A stretch of DNA of 64,000 bases. Source: Ephydatia muelleri. Taxonomy: Eukaryota; Porifera; Demospongiae; Spongillida; Spongillidae. A program made the translations under genes and the position numbers. This document shows, in pieces, positions 54,800 through 64,000 of the stretch (positions are counted from its first letter, which is position 1; each line of letters starts with the position of its first letter). The stretch is from NCBI GenBank assembly GCA_013339895.1, contig JABACO010000008.1, positions 2,807,490 to 2,871,489 of the forward strand. Reading direction: 5' to 3'. The notes beneath the pieces were generated by a model that was not told the DNA's origin, did not search any database, and was given only the letters and a program-made list of their open reading frames with translations.

Positions 54800-57230
54800 C
54801 TACAGTATCACCAAGAGACATAAATTAGCATAAGAGACAGGCCTAGCATTGCCAATAGATTTAAATCAAATTTCATCATTCATTCCTACAGATTCCAATT
54901 ATATTAAAAAATCTCAACACACTACAACTTTAAACATCATAAGAACATATCGGTAATGCCTACAGTCTGTGCATGTTATAAGAACTGAATAAAGCTTGTA
55001 AAAATATGCTTACAAATATACATTAAATTCAGGATAGCTTTTTTTTTTTAGGTACAAATAAGGTAGTCTGAACACTTTTTTATGGCATCCTGTCCTAACC
55101 ATTACATTACAATCGAATCCTACTTTCACAACTACAGCCCTTCCTCCAGAACTTTCATTATTATTTTACTATAGGTCCTCACACATCTGAACTAACCATC
55201 TATTATGGTGATTATTTATGGGCCACATATACATGTACACTGTACACTTTTCTCCATCAACATCCACAAAAGGGGTAAAACTTGAATGACATTGTCCTGG
55301 ACTTTTAATTAGATTACCAGCCATACATGTAAGTGTCTTTATACATGTAAAATCAACAGTATAATGATGCAAGAATTGCACATACATTCCATCATGTATA
55401 ATAAGTGCCTTACCTTTTTTCTACAAAGATATGGACTGTTACATATCTGAAATACGAAATGTACCACACATATGTTTGTCAGTCAAATGTTGAAGACTTC
55501 CATTCCAATGGTTCAATGATAATTAAGTTTGCACAAGTCAATCGGTTAAATTGTAGTAACATGAACATACAATGCAAACAAATGAAATCAAGTCAAATCG
55601 AATCGAATTAAACAAATCATAAAATGCAATAAATGATGATACAAATACTACTATCTAGTGCATGCTTGTACACATGTAATTTGGTATAGTAGTGAAGCAC
55701 ATAACAATGTCAACATAAAGGAATGTACGGTCCATAGATAACACTTTGGGAATATAATTTATGTTTGAGAGGCCAGTGAAACCTAACATTTTAAAGTGTG
55801 CACGCCTCTTTAGAAACCTGAAAACTCAAATAAAAACAACAAATGTCCCCTATGTTCACAGCATAGTAATCTAAAAACAAACACGGCATTAACAGTAAGG
55901 ATGTGTCCAAAATAGGATTACAATTACTCATTGAAGCATTGCCCAATTTTAGGTGCAATTAATACACTAAAAACTACATCAGCCTGAAACATAGAAAACC
56001 AAGTTTCATCACAATATAGATGCTTACATACATACATACACTTCAAAGCAGATCACATCAAAGTATATAAATCAATGGAAAAATAATAACAACATCAGAG
56101 GAAAAATTACACAGGTCTGAAACTGTACATACTAGCACTTACAGTGTATAAACTCCACCACAGACCACCGCGAATGAAATACATGTAGAACATGAAATAA
56201 AAATTAATAATAACAGCTAATAAAGTATGTCCAAGTACATGCTCTAACACCTTTCATTCCCGCATGGCAGATCACAGAGGTACATATTTAGAACCTATAT
56301 CAGGCAGTGCTCTCACACACGTGGGTAGATTCTCAGGTTTTCAATTAATTCTCTGTGAAGTAGTAGGCTGCTCTATCAAATGATTCTAGTGCATGAAACA
56401 TTTTTGCTAGTGTTCTTCATTCTTTGCTTGTCCTGGAAAACTTGAAAAGCACCACTAGTGCTGTTTTTCTGGACACTGTCCCATTTAATGTTGTATCCAG
56501 TCTCCCTGAAAGAGTCAAGTAGACTTGCAGGTGTAGCAGCCCTGTCTGCAGAAATGAGGAAGCATGCTGCCAATGACTCAAAGTGTCGAGAATTGGGATG
56601 GATGTGTATACCAATGGCAGTTGAAACGTATGGTAACTGGGGGAAGGAGGTCCAATAGATGTTCTCACGACTCGCTACCTATTTAGCTATCCATCTTTCC
56701 TGCCACAAGTCCAGAGTTCTGGCTGACATATATGGCCGCCTAAACATCTGCTTGGTAAGAGAGGTGGCAAGAGCCATCCTGGGAAGAGGCCTTAGCCCAA
56801 TCCATCTCTAGTGTATTGATTTTCTTGTAGCTATAGTGTTTATAGTTAGGTTGTAGTTTAACTATGTCATGTGTATTCATTTCAATATAGTTTTAAATTT
56901 TCAGTTTGATTACACCCACAATTAACAATCACTTTCACTCTGTTTTACAAATTGCAATGATGTGCAAAAAAGTAAGTTCAATGTCAATCAGATTCAGCAA
57001 TGAAGTTGTACCAACACAGAAATGCTTAATTGTACCCACAGTATTGTGGACATTGGCAAGAAAAGAACACTAAACGTAAATATCACATCAGATTGAAATA
57101 GATGCTCAAATACACATACATATCTATATCTAGTCAAGTACATAATATCAGAACACAATCTGTCTAAAATAAATTTGAACAAAACTGCACATAAATACCC
57201 GTTTCATTACAGACACATTGAGCCTGACAT
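54800..57230. other. Non-coding duplicated sequence (B')
   Basis: Collinear with 12780-14400, with an extra section around 56380-56800. There, short frames on both strands (56376-56668) carry no recognised motif; 56440-56800 has a protein-like plus-strand reading (SLKESSRLAGVAALSAEMRK) without a counterpart in B. It may be a small insertion. No gene called. Confidence 0.4.
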
Positions 57231-57239
57231 ACAGATAAA

Positions 57240-60060
57240 TTAGAACAAAATGTAAGTAAATATAAAAAATCAGCAAAGAACATTACGACACACTACAGGT
57301 ACTTACATCCTTCATTGCAGATCACATTGAAGTACATTTAATTATAAGAACAAAGTATAAGTCAATAACACATCACTGGCAAAGAACGTTATGACACACT
57401 ACAGGTACTTACACCCTTCATTGCAGATCACATTGAAGTACATTTAAAGATAGGAACAAAATATATCACAACAGTCTGAAATAAGCAAAGAACATTATGA
57501 CACATTACAGGCACTTACATCCTTCATGTTCGATCACATTGAAGTATATGTGAAAAATAAGAACAAAATATAAGTAAATAACACATCATGGTCTCAAAGA
57601 ACGTTATGACACACTACAGGTACTTACACCCTTCATTGCAGATCACATGAAGTACATGCAAATATAAGAACAAAATATAAGTAAATAACACATCAGTCTC
57701 AAAGAACATTATGACACACTACAGGTACTTACAACCTTCATTGCAGATCACATTGAAGTACATGCAAATATAAGAACAAAATATAAGTAAATAACACATC
57801 AGTCTCAAAGAACATTATGACACACTACAGGTACTTACAAACTTCAATGCAGATCACATTGAAGTACATGTAAATATAAGAACAAAATATAAGTAAATAA
57901 CACATCAGTCTCAAAGAACGTTATGACACACTACAGGTACTTACACCCTTCATTGCAGATCACATTGAAGTACATGCAAATATAAGAACAAAATATAAGT
58001 AAATAACACATCAGTCTCAAAGAACATTATGACACACTACAGGTACTTACATACTTCAATGCAGATCACATTGAAGTACATGTAAATGTAAGAACAAAAT
58101 ATAAGTAAATAACACATCAGTCTCAAAGAACGTTATGACACACTTACAGCCTTCATTGCAGATCATATTGAAGTACATGTAAATATAAGAATAAAATATA
58201 AGTAAAAAACACATCAGTCTCAAAGAATGTTATGACATACTACAGGTACTTACACGCTTCATTGCAGATCACATTGAAGTACATGTAAATTAAATATCAC
58301 ATCAGTCTCAAAGAACATTATGACACACTACAGGTACTTACACGCTTCATTGCAGATCACATTGAAGTACATGTAAATATATGAACAAAATATAAGTAAA
58401 TAACACATCAGTCTCAAAGAACATTATGACACACTACAGGTACTTACAAGCTTCATTGCAGATCACATTGAAGTACATGTAAATATAAGTAAATATCACA
58501 TCAGTCTCAAAGAACGTTATGACACACTACAGGTACTTACACGCTTCATTGCAGATCACATTGAAGTACATGTAAACATAAGAACGTAATACAAGTAAAT
58601 AACACATCAGTCTCAAAGATCATTATGACACACTACAGGTACTTACAGCCTTCATTGCAGATCACATTGAAGTACATAAGAACATAATACAAGTAAATAA
58701 GACATCAGTCTCAAAGAACATTATGACACACTACAGGTACTTACAGTCTTCATTGCAGATCGCATTGAAATACATGTAAATATAAGAACAAAATATAAGT
58801 AAAAGACACATCAGTCGCAAAGAACATTATGACACACTACAGGTACTCACATCCTTCATTGCAGATCACATTGAAGTACATGTAAAAATATAAGTAAATA
58901 ACACATCAGTCTCAAAGAACGTTATGACACACTACAGGTACTTACAGCCTTCATTGAAGATCATATTGAAGTACATGTAAATATAAGAATAAAATATAAG
59001 TAAATAACACATCAGTCTCAAAGAATGTTATGACATACTACAGGTACTTACACGCTTCATTGCAGATCACATTGAAGTACATGTAAAAATATAAATAAAT
59101 AACACATCAGTCTCAAAGAACGTTATGACACACTACAGGTACTTACACGCTTCATTGCAGATCACATTGAAGTACATGTAATATAAGAACAAAATATAAG
59201 TAAATAACACATCAGTCTCAAAGAACGTTATGACACACTTACAGCCTTCATTGCAGATCATATTGAAGTACATGTAAATATAAGAATAAAATATAAGTAA
59301 AAAACACATCAGTCTCAAAGAATGTTATGACATACTACAGGTACTTACACGCTTCATTGCAGATCACATTGAAGTACATGTAAATTAAATATCACATCAG
59401 TCTCAAAGAACATTATGACACACTACAGATACTTACACGCTTCATTGCAGATCACATTGAAGTACATGTAAATATATGAACAAAATATAAGTAAATAACA
59501 CATCAGTCTCAAAGAACATTATGACACACTACAGGTACTTACAAGCTTCATTGCAGATCACATTGAAGTACATGTAAATATAAGTAAATATCACATCAGT
59601 CTCAAAGAACGTTATAACACACTACAGGTACTTACACGCTTCATTGCAGATCACATTGAAGTACATGTAAACATAAGAACGTAATACAAGTAAATAACAC
59701 ATCAGTCTCAAAAATCATTATGACACACTACAGGTACTTACAGCCTTCATTGCAGATCACATTGAAGTACATAAGAACATAATACAAGTAAATAAGACAT
59801 CAGTCTCAAAGAACATTATGACACACTACAGGTACTTACATTCTTCATTGCAGATTGCATTGAAGTACATGTAAATATAAGAACAAAATATAAGTAAAGG
59901 ACACATCAGTCGCAAAGAACATTATGACACACTACAGGTACTCACATCCTTCATTGCAGATCACATTGAAGTACATGTAAATAGAAGAGTAAATATATAA
60001 TGATACTGGAATATTGAGACAAACTGCAGGTACTGACTTGCTCCATTGTAGATCACCTTG
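57240..60060. repeat. Satellite array, unit about 105 bp (copy in B')
   Basis: About 26-28 units of the complement of the B array (TTCATTGCAGATCACATTGA, AGTACATGTAAATATAAGAA, AACACATCAGTCTCAAAGAA, CGTTATGACACACTACAGGT). A block of about ten units appears twice: about 58130-58880 recurs at about 59220-59960 with the same unit-specific variants, indicating a higher-order duplication. Confidence 0.95.
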
Positions 60061-60316
60061 AAGTGCAGTTGAGAAAATGTCACATCTGTCAGATGGAAAT
60101 CAAATAAAGTTGTCTCCATATTTGTGCAAGTTGTATGTATAGCATGCTGAAACTAGACATTTCATGTTCAACGTGTGTTCTGGGAAGCCTTAATAGACAT
60201 TGTGCATGTGTAAGGAATAGCAAGTGATGATGTTAGAACATGTGAAGGTGATTGTCATAGTAACTGTCATTGTATTTGTCATAGCAATCTATCAACACTT
60301 TAATCGTATCAATGTA

Positions 60317-60556
60317 CAGTCTGCCCTCGTTAAGAGCGCACCCGTTATAAGCGCATTTCCCCCAGTTAGAAGCGCAGGGGCGTATCTTAATCATATTCGT
60401 AATTATCGCGGGTACGACATGTGCAAATCTGTGTTGTAATTGTATACCACAAGTAATTATATTCATTCGCTGATAATTAACCACCCTCTTTAGTAGGGCC
60501 CAACTATGGTAAAGAGCGCAGGGAACAAACGTGGCGCTCTTAACGGGGGCAGCCTG
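60317..60556. mobile_element. pogo/Tigger-like MITE (copy in B')
   Basis: Sister of 9776-10020: starts CAGTCTGCCCTCGTTAAGAG, ends CTCTTAACGGGGGCAGCCTG, flanked by TA on both sides. Confidence 0.7.
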
Positions 60557-60701
60557 TATACATAATGACACTGGGCATTGTTGACTTGAGTAGGTCGGCC
60601 AGGGCAGGTTATTATTCAGTGCCAATGCTGAAGGTGTGAAACTAGCTTCCCGGCTACTGGAAATTGTTTCTCTGGGAACATTTAATGTTATGCTTGTGGT
60701 G

Positions 60702-60941
60702 TTATCTATTGTGGAATAATAATATTCCGTGTACATGTTTATTTTCGCTCCACGGCCCTATACACAACGAGCTATCGCACACACTACCACGCCTACTTAA
60801 ACGAGAATCAGATGGCTTACTGAAGTTACAACCCGCGAATCTGAATCCCCCCGGGGTTACAGGCCCAGCCCCAAAGGGCAGATTAGGACTGAACCATTCG
60901 CAAATGTTCCAGATCGAGTACGAGTTCTTTCTGGCAGTCAT
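60702..60941 (-). CDS. Hypothetical 79-aa ORF, copy in B'
   Basis: Counterpart of 9381-9620 with about two residue differences. See that entry; low confidence. Confidence 0.2.
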   Translation of the reverse strand: MTARKNSYSIWNICEWFSPNLPFGAGPVTPGGFRFAGCNFSKPSDSRLSRRGSVCDSSLCIGPWSENKHVHGILLFHNR

Positions 60942-60996
60942 TTAATACGAAATCAGTGGGATCAGTGGGATCCATTTTATCAGCACCCTGTATTCA

Positions 60997-61095
60997 TGGT
61001 CTCGTACCCAGACCCACGCTTACGTAAGCATAATGCTACGTAAGGTGCCAGCATTATATAATCCTTACGTAAGCGTGGGTCTGGGTACGAGACTA
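60997..61095. mobile_element. 99-bp MITE with 9-bp target repeats
   Basis: TGGTCTCGTACCCAGACCCA at the left and the inverse TGGGTCTGGGTACGAGACTA at the right, with an inner ACGCTTACGTAAG inverted pair. Flanked by CTGTATTCA and CTGCATTCA; the other copy has a single CTGCATTCA (about 9330-9340). Nine-base target duplications suggest a Mutator-like origin. Confidence 0.85.
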
Positions 61096-61150
61096 CTGCA
61101 TTCACGTGACGTCGATCGTTGTTCGATCAAGGCGATCGTTCTGTATAGTA

Positions 61151-61179
61151 GCATAGATACTATAGAAGTATCTATGATA
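61151..61179. repeat. Small palindromic insertion
   Basis: CATAGATACT-ATAGA-AGTATCTATG occurs only in this copy; the partner reads straight through CTGTATAGTAGTAGTCAGTG. Confidence 0.8.
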
Positions 61180-61385
61180 GTAGTCAGTGTTTTCATGGGA
61201 CTGTCCAGCGTATAGCCGAGCAGTCTGATCAGCCATGTACATTATATACATATGTGCAAATATGTGTTTTTAAATTGTTCAAAGTGCGTTGGTCCACCAA
61301 GCGTCCTTAAGCGGCTCCTGGACCCCAGAGTCCCCGACCGCAAGGGTTTGCCCCTCTCGGGCACTGATCCACCAGTTATCGCGTC

Positions 61386-61410
61386 CCCCCCCCCCCCCCA
61401 CCCCCCCTCC
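61386..61410. repeat. Poly-C tract (B')
   Basis: Counterpart of the poly-G at 9048-9078, with one A interruption. Confidence 0.95.
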
Positions 61411-62100
61411 CTCTTCGTTCAAAATTACTACATCGCTAGGAACGCTTTCTGTTAACTTACCAAATAGAATCGCTTTCTTCAATTTATTCCAGAGGGAACA
61501 ATCGTCTATAAAAGCAGGTGCAAATGAGTCAGAAGCCCACCACATGCAATTCGATAAACAAAGGTGGCCGCGGTGGGTTGACAATTAGAATATTACGGTA
61601 TTTAACAAATATTTATGAAGACATTAAAACAGCCTGATGTTTCAAAGCTAAAAAGTACCCTTCTAACAATTCAAATAAACGCAAAAACTGTGTTTCAGAC
61701 GCCATCACAACATGTCTTTATGTACCACTCACTCATCATGCTGCATAATGTTAATCCACACGTCATCGGTACGGCAGTAGTCTTCCGGAACTGAATTGGA
61801 AGGTAAGGTTGGCCGTCTGTCTCGAGCAGAGATGAGGTAATATTTATTCATGATCCAGAAGATGCCGCGATTCTGTAGGCACAAAAACTAGAAGTGTATC
61901 TTATGAATAATCGATACAGTTTCTAATTACAAGCCCGATTAAAGGATGGATTACCACATCCAACAACTAGCAGGTGTTTAATCTCTATCGCGCAGATGGG
62001 ATACTAATGCAGAGAATTATCGCTAACTGATGGATGCTGAAGGTGCAGAGCAAAGATGACCAGCAAAGAACCTGGCCTCAGAGTGTAATCATGTCATTGA

Positions 62101-62840
62101 CAGGGACGGCGGAAGCTGTTTAGCATTGGTCCCGCAGGCTACGGGGGCAGATCTAGGAATTTGCATGCCGGAGGGGGGCACCCCTCCTGCCCAGCAAGGG
62201 GGTATGGGGAAGCGCTGTAAGCTCCCCCATCGGGGCCTGGGGCGGAGCCCCAGAAGCCAACGCTTTTTGCGTTCAAAAAAACTCTGAAAACGATACAAAA
62301 AAGCGACGGCCAGGAGGCCTTTAAAATAGTATCTATATTGTTTATATGTGTACCGGCAATGCCAAAAAAAGTTACAGTTACAACCGGCACTGAGTAGTTG
62401 GTGGAGGTGGAGGCTATAGGAATTTTAATACTATATATAGCTAGTGAATGATAATTATCTATTCTGAATTTTTAGATCTCCTCGGAAAAGGGGTTTTTTT
62501 TTTTTCCAAAGGTTAACTGTTGTAGCACATAGCTATTTCAGCTTGCCGCATGCAGATGTAACAAAAAGCTGCTTCAGATGCTCTGTTGTAGTGCAGCCAA
62601 TCAAACTGTTGACACCACTCAGTTCGAAATGAGCTATGTTTTCCAAAGTTTCGTTTTGGAAAACGGTAACTAGCGCTTGGTTGGAACTTGTTCGGAAATG
62701 TTGTCGCCATTTTTAACGGATTGAATTTATTTATTAATCGTTATTAATTGACTAAGACAACACATGTTTTTTTTTTTTTTGGTGCATTTAACATTGGTCC
62801 CGCGGCCGCGGTACCTGCGGTACCTGTTCCGCCGCCCCTG
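62101..62840. mobile_element. hAT element remnant with TTF zinc finger (740 bp)
   Basis: Ends CAGGGACGGCGGA and inverse TCCGCCGCCCCTG. Flanks are GTCATTGA and GTCAACCA; block C has the single empty site GTCAACCAGCAG (about 27455), so this is an 8-bp target duplication with later changes, as expected for hAT. It carries the coding start of a transposase on the minus strand. Internally deleted, non-autonomous. Confidence 0.85.
62513..62710 (-). pseudogene. hAT transposase N-terminal fragment (TTF-type zinc finger)
   Basis: 65-residue frame containing YRFPKRNFGKHSSFRTEWCQ, then QFDWLHYNRASEAAFCYICM. The F..W..F.WLHY....AFC..C pattern is the TTF zinc finger of ZMYM/hAT-5-type transposases. It stops after RQAEIAMCYNS; the catalytic domain is absent. 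Confidence 0.75.
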
Positions 62841-62986
62841 GTCAACCAGCAGCATATGATGACCTCACAGTAGCATCTCCACTAACACCAGCAATTTTGG
62901 GTGAGTCCAGCACTATTTCTGAATTTGCCACTTAAGTGCAGAAACTCGTAAACATAATAGCAATGATGCCAAATGTTCAGATCTAA

Positions 62987-63526
62987 CAGTGGCGTAGGAA
63001 CTGTAGCGGCCGTAGCGGCCAAGGCCGCTACACTTTTCCATGGATCTTTTTATCTAGATTGCTATGTCGTAACATGTTAAGTTACTATTAGTAAATGAGA
63101 AGGCTGGGAACAAGTCCTTAGTCTTACGTAAACTGGGTATATATGCATTTTGCATAAAAGGTACGGTGTCAGTCACAGAGAAGCTATTTTTGGAACATTT
63201 CTGTCAACTGATTGAGATATATTATATAGCACTTTGATCACATAATTGCATTATTTTCATAAATGATTCAAGCCTACAGTATGTTTACATTGTATAGCTG
63301 TTTATGAAAAGTGATCAAATTTCAATTTCATATGGCTTTTGAAGATATAAGTTGCACGAATTGCAAAGCTTCTGGGGCCGATGGGGGAGCTTACAGCGCT
63401 CCCCCACACCCCCTTGCTGGGTGGGAGGGGGCATAGACCCCTCCCGCACCCACCCCCTCGGTACCCCTCCCTTTTCTATTACATAACCTAGGCCGCTACA
63501 CCTTGTAAGTCCTTCCTACGCCTCTG
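62987..63526. mobile_element. hAT-like non-autonomous element (copy in C')
   Basis: Sister of 27592-28111: same CAGTGGCGTAGGAA / TTCCTACGCCTCTG ends, flanks AGATCTAA and GAATCTAG. Confidence 0.6.
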
Positions 63527-63964
63527 GAATCTAGGCTGGAGTTGTGTCCCCTTAGCTGTTGAAATTTATGGTAAGGAAGCTATCAACACCTTTGCGCTCT
63601 TAGTCAGTCCATATTCTTCATATGTTAGGAGCAAGGTCTTCATGTATGATCTTTGCAGAAGTTGAACTCTTTCAAGTCCATTGCTGGTCGTGCAATCCTG
63701 GTTAGGTATTAATATGTTTAGGATAGGCTGTAATTAATGTATAGTATTGCTGTGATAAATATCAAGCACTTCAAATATATAATGATTAAAAACACACCGA
63801 CTGTAATAATAGTTGCCATGTAAATTAAAGCAATTTGTGTATTTTATTTCACTCTTTTTAATTTTTTAAGTTTGTCGACAAAATTGTTATGTCATGATGT
63901 GCACTGAAATCGACATCAATTGTCATTCCTATTGTGTGCTACTAATGCTATGGTAGCCTCATTC

Positions 63965-63990
63965 CCCCCCCCCCCCCCCCCCCCCCCCCC
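63965..63990. repeat. Poly-C tract at window end
   Basis: Same junction as 28552-28571, followed by CATTATCTCC at the last bases of the window. Confidence 0.95.
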
Positions 63991-64000
63991 CATTATCTCC

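Larger units (their letters stand above)
45355..61552 (-). repeat. Segmental duplication block B' (inverted copy of 8908-26630)
   Basis: Reverse complement of B. The left junction joins A (ends like 8306) to sequence like 26630. The right junction joins sequence like 8908 (CACCACATGCAATT) to C (like 26900). Confidence 0.9.
61570..64000 (+). repeat. Segmental duplication block C' (direct partner 26900-28571)
   Basis: Direct copy of C, carrying the exon relic (about 61993-62090), a hAT insertion (62101-62840) and the hAT-like element (62987-63526). Ends at poly-C plus CATTATCTCC, the start of the KIF21 region in the other copy. Confidence 0.9.

Noticed and set aside
57240-60060. CRISPR-like regular repeats
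   Set aside because: Units are contiguous satellite repeats without unique spacers, in a eukaryotic genome.
1-64000. tRNA, rRNA and snRNA genes
   Set aside because: No A/B-box pairs, rRNA blocks or spliceosomal RNA signatures were recognised on either strand by eye.

Overview
The window looks like nuclear DNA of an early-branching marine invertebrate, most likely a sponge. Genes are split by GT-AG introns full of TG/CA microsatellites, minisatellites and inverted-repeat transposons, and coding density is low. Roc-COR GTPases fused to death-fold domains, P-element-type and hAT transposase relics and frequent ACATGTA-type motifs fit that reading, but the species cannot be fixed from sequence alone.

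Layout. The window is a tandem segmental duplication. Positions 1-1119 are the 3' end of a KIF21-like (kinesin-4) gene. It is followed by block A (4625-8306), block B (8908-26630), block C (26900-28571) and a second KIF21-like copy (about 28.6-42.3 kb). Then come A' (42311-45354, direct), B' (45355-61552, INVERTED) and C' (61570-64000, direct). C' ends at the same poly-C junction where the KIF21 copy begins after C, so a further KIF21 copy is predicted just beyond the window. No kinesin motor domain was recognised in the unit.

Genes. (1) KIF21-like: post-motor coiled coil, serine-rich linker and C-terminal WD40 domain. The 39.8-42.3 kb WD40 exons are intact. The upstream coiled-coil exons carry in-frame stops, and two exons sit on the opposite strand inside a local inversion of about 0.7 kb. 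(2) Roc-COR-Death gene (Roco family): intact in B' (minus strand, 46426-50769). The B copy (19206-25530) is frameshifted and interrupted by a 1.93-kb palindromic element. (3) An unrecognised minus-strand gene in A (7319-8698): mostly deleted in A'. The two copies therefore show reciprocal gene loss. (4) Relics of a P-element/THAP9-like transposase occur in both B copies, an IS630/Tc1-like DDE transposase lies in a KIF21 intron, and a hAT element with a TTF zinc finger lies in C'.

Mobile DNA. Comparing the two copies gives empty and filled sites for several insertions: a 3.64-kb foldback element with minisatellite-filled arms in the last KIF21 coding exon; two related TA-target foldback elements (20.2-22.2 kb and 10.75-11.5 kb); a 740-bp hAT; a 99-bp MITE with 9-bp target repeats; and a 1-kb insertion carrying a long hairpin. 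Satellite arrays with a unit of about 105 bp occupy 10.2-12.7 kb and 57.2-60.0 kb.
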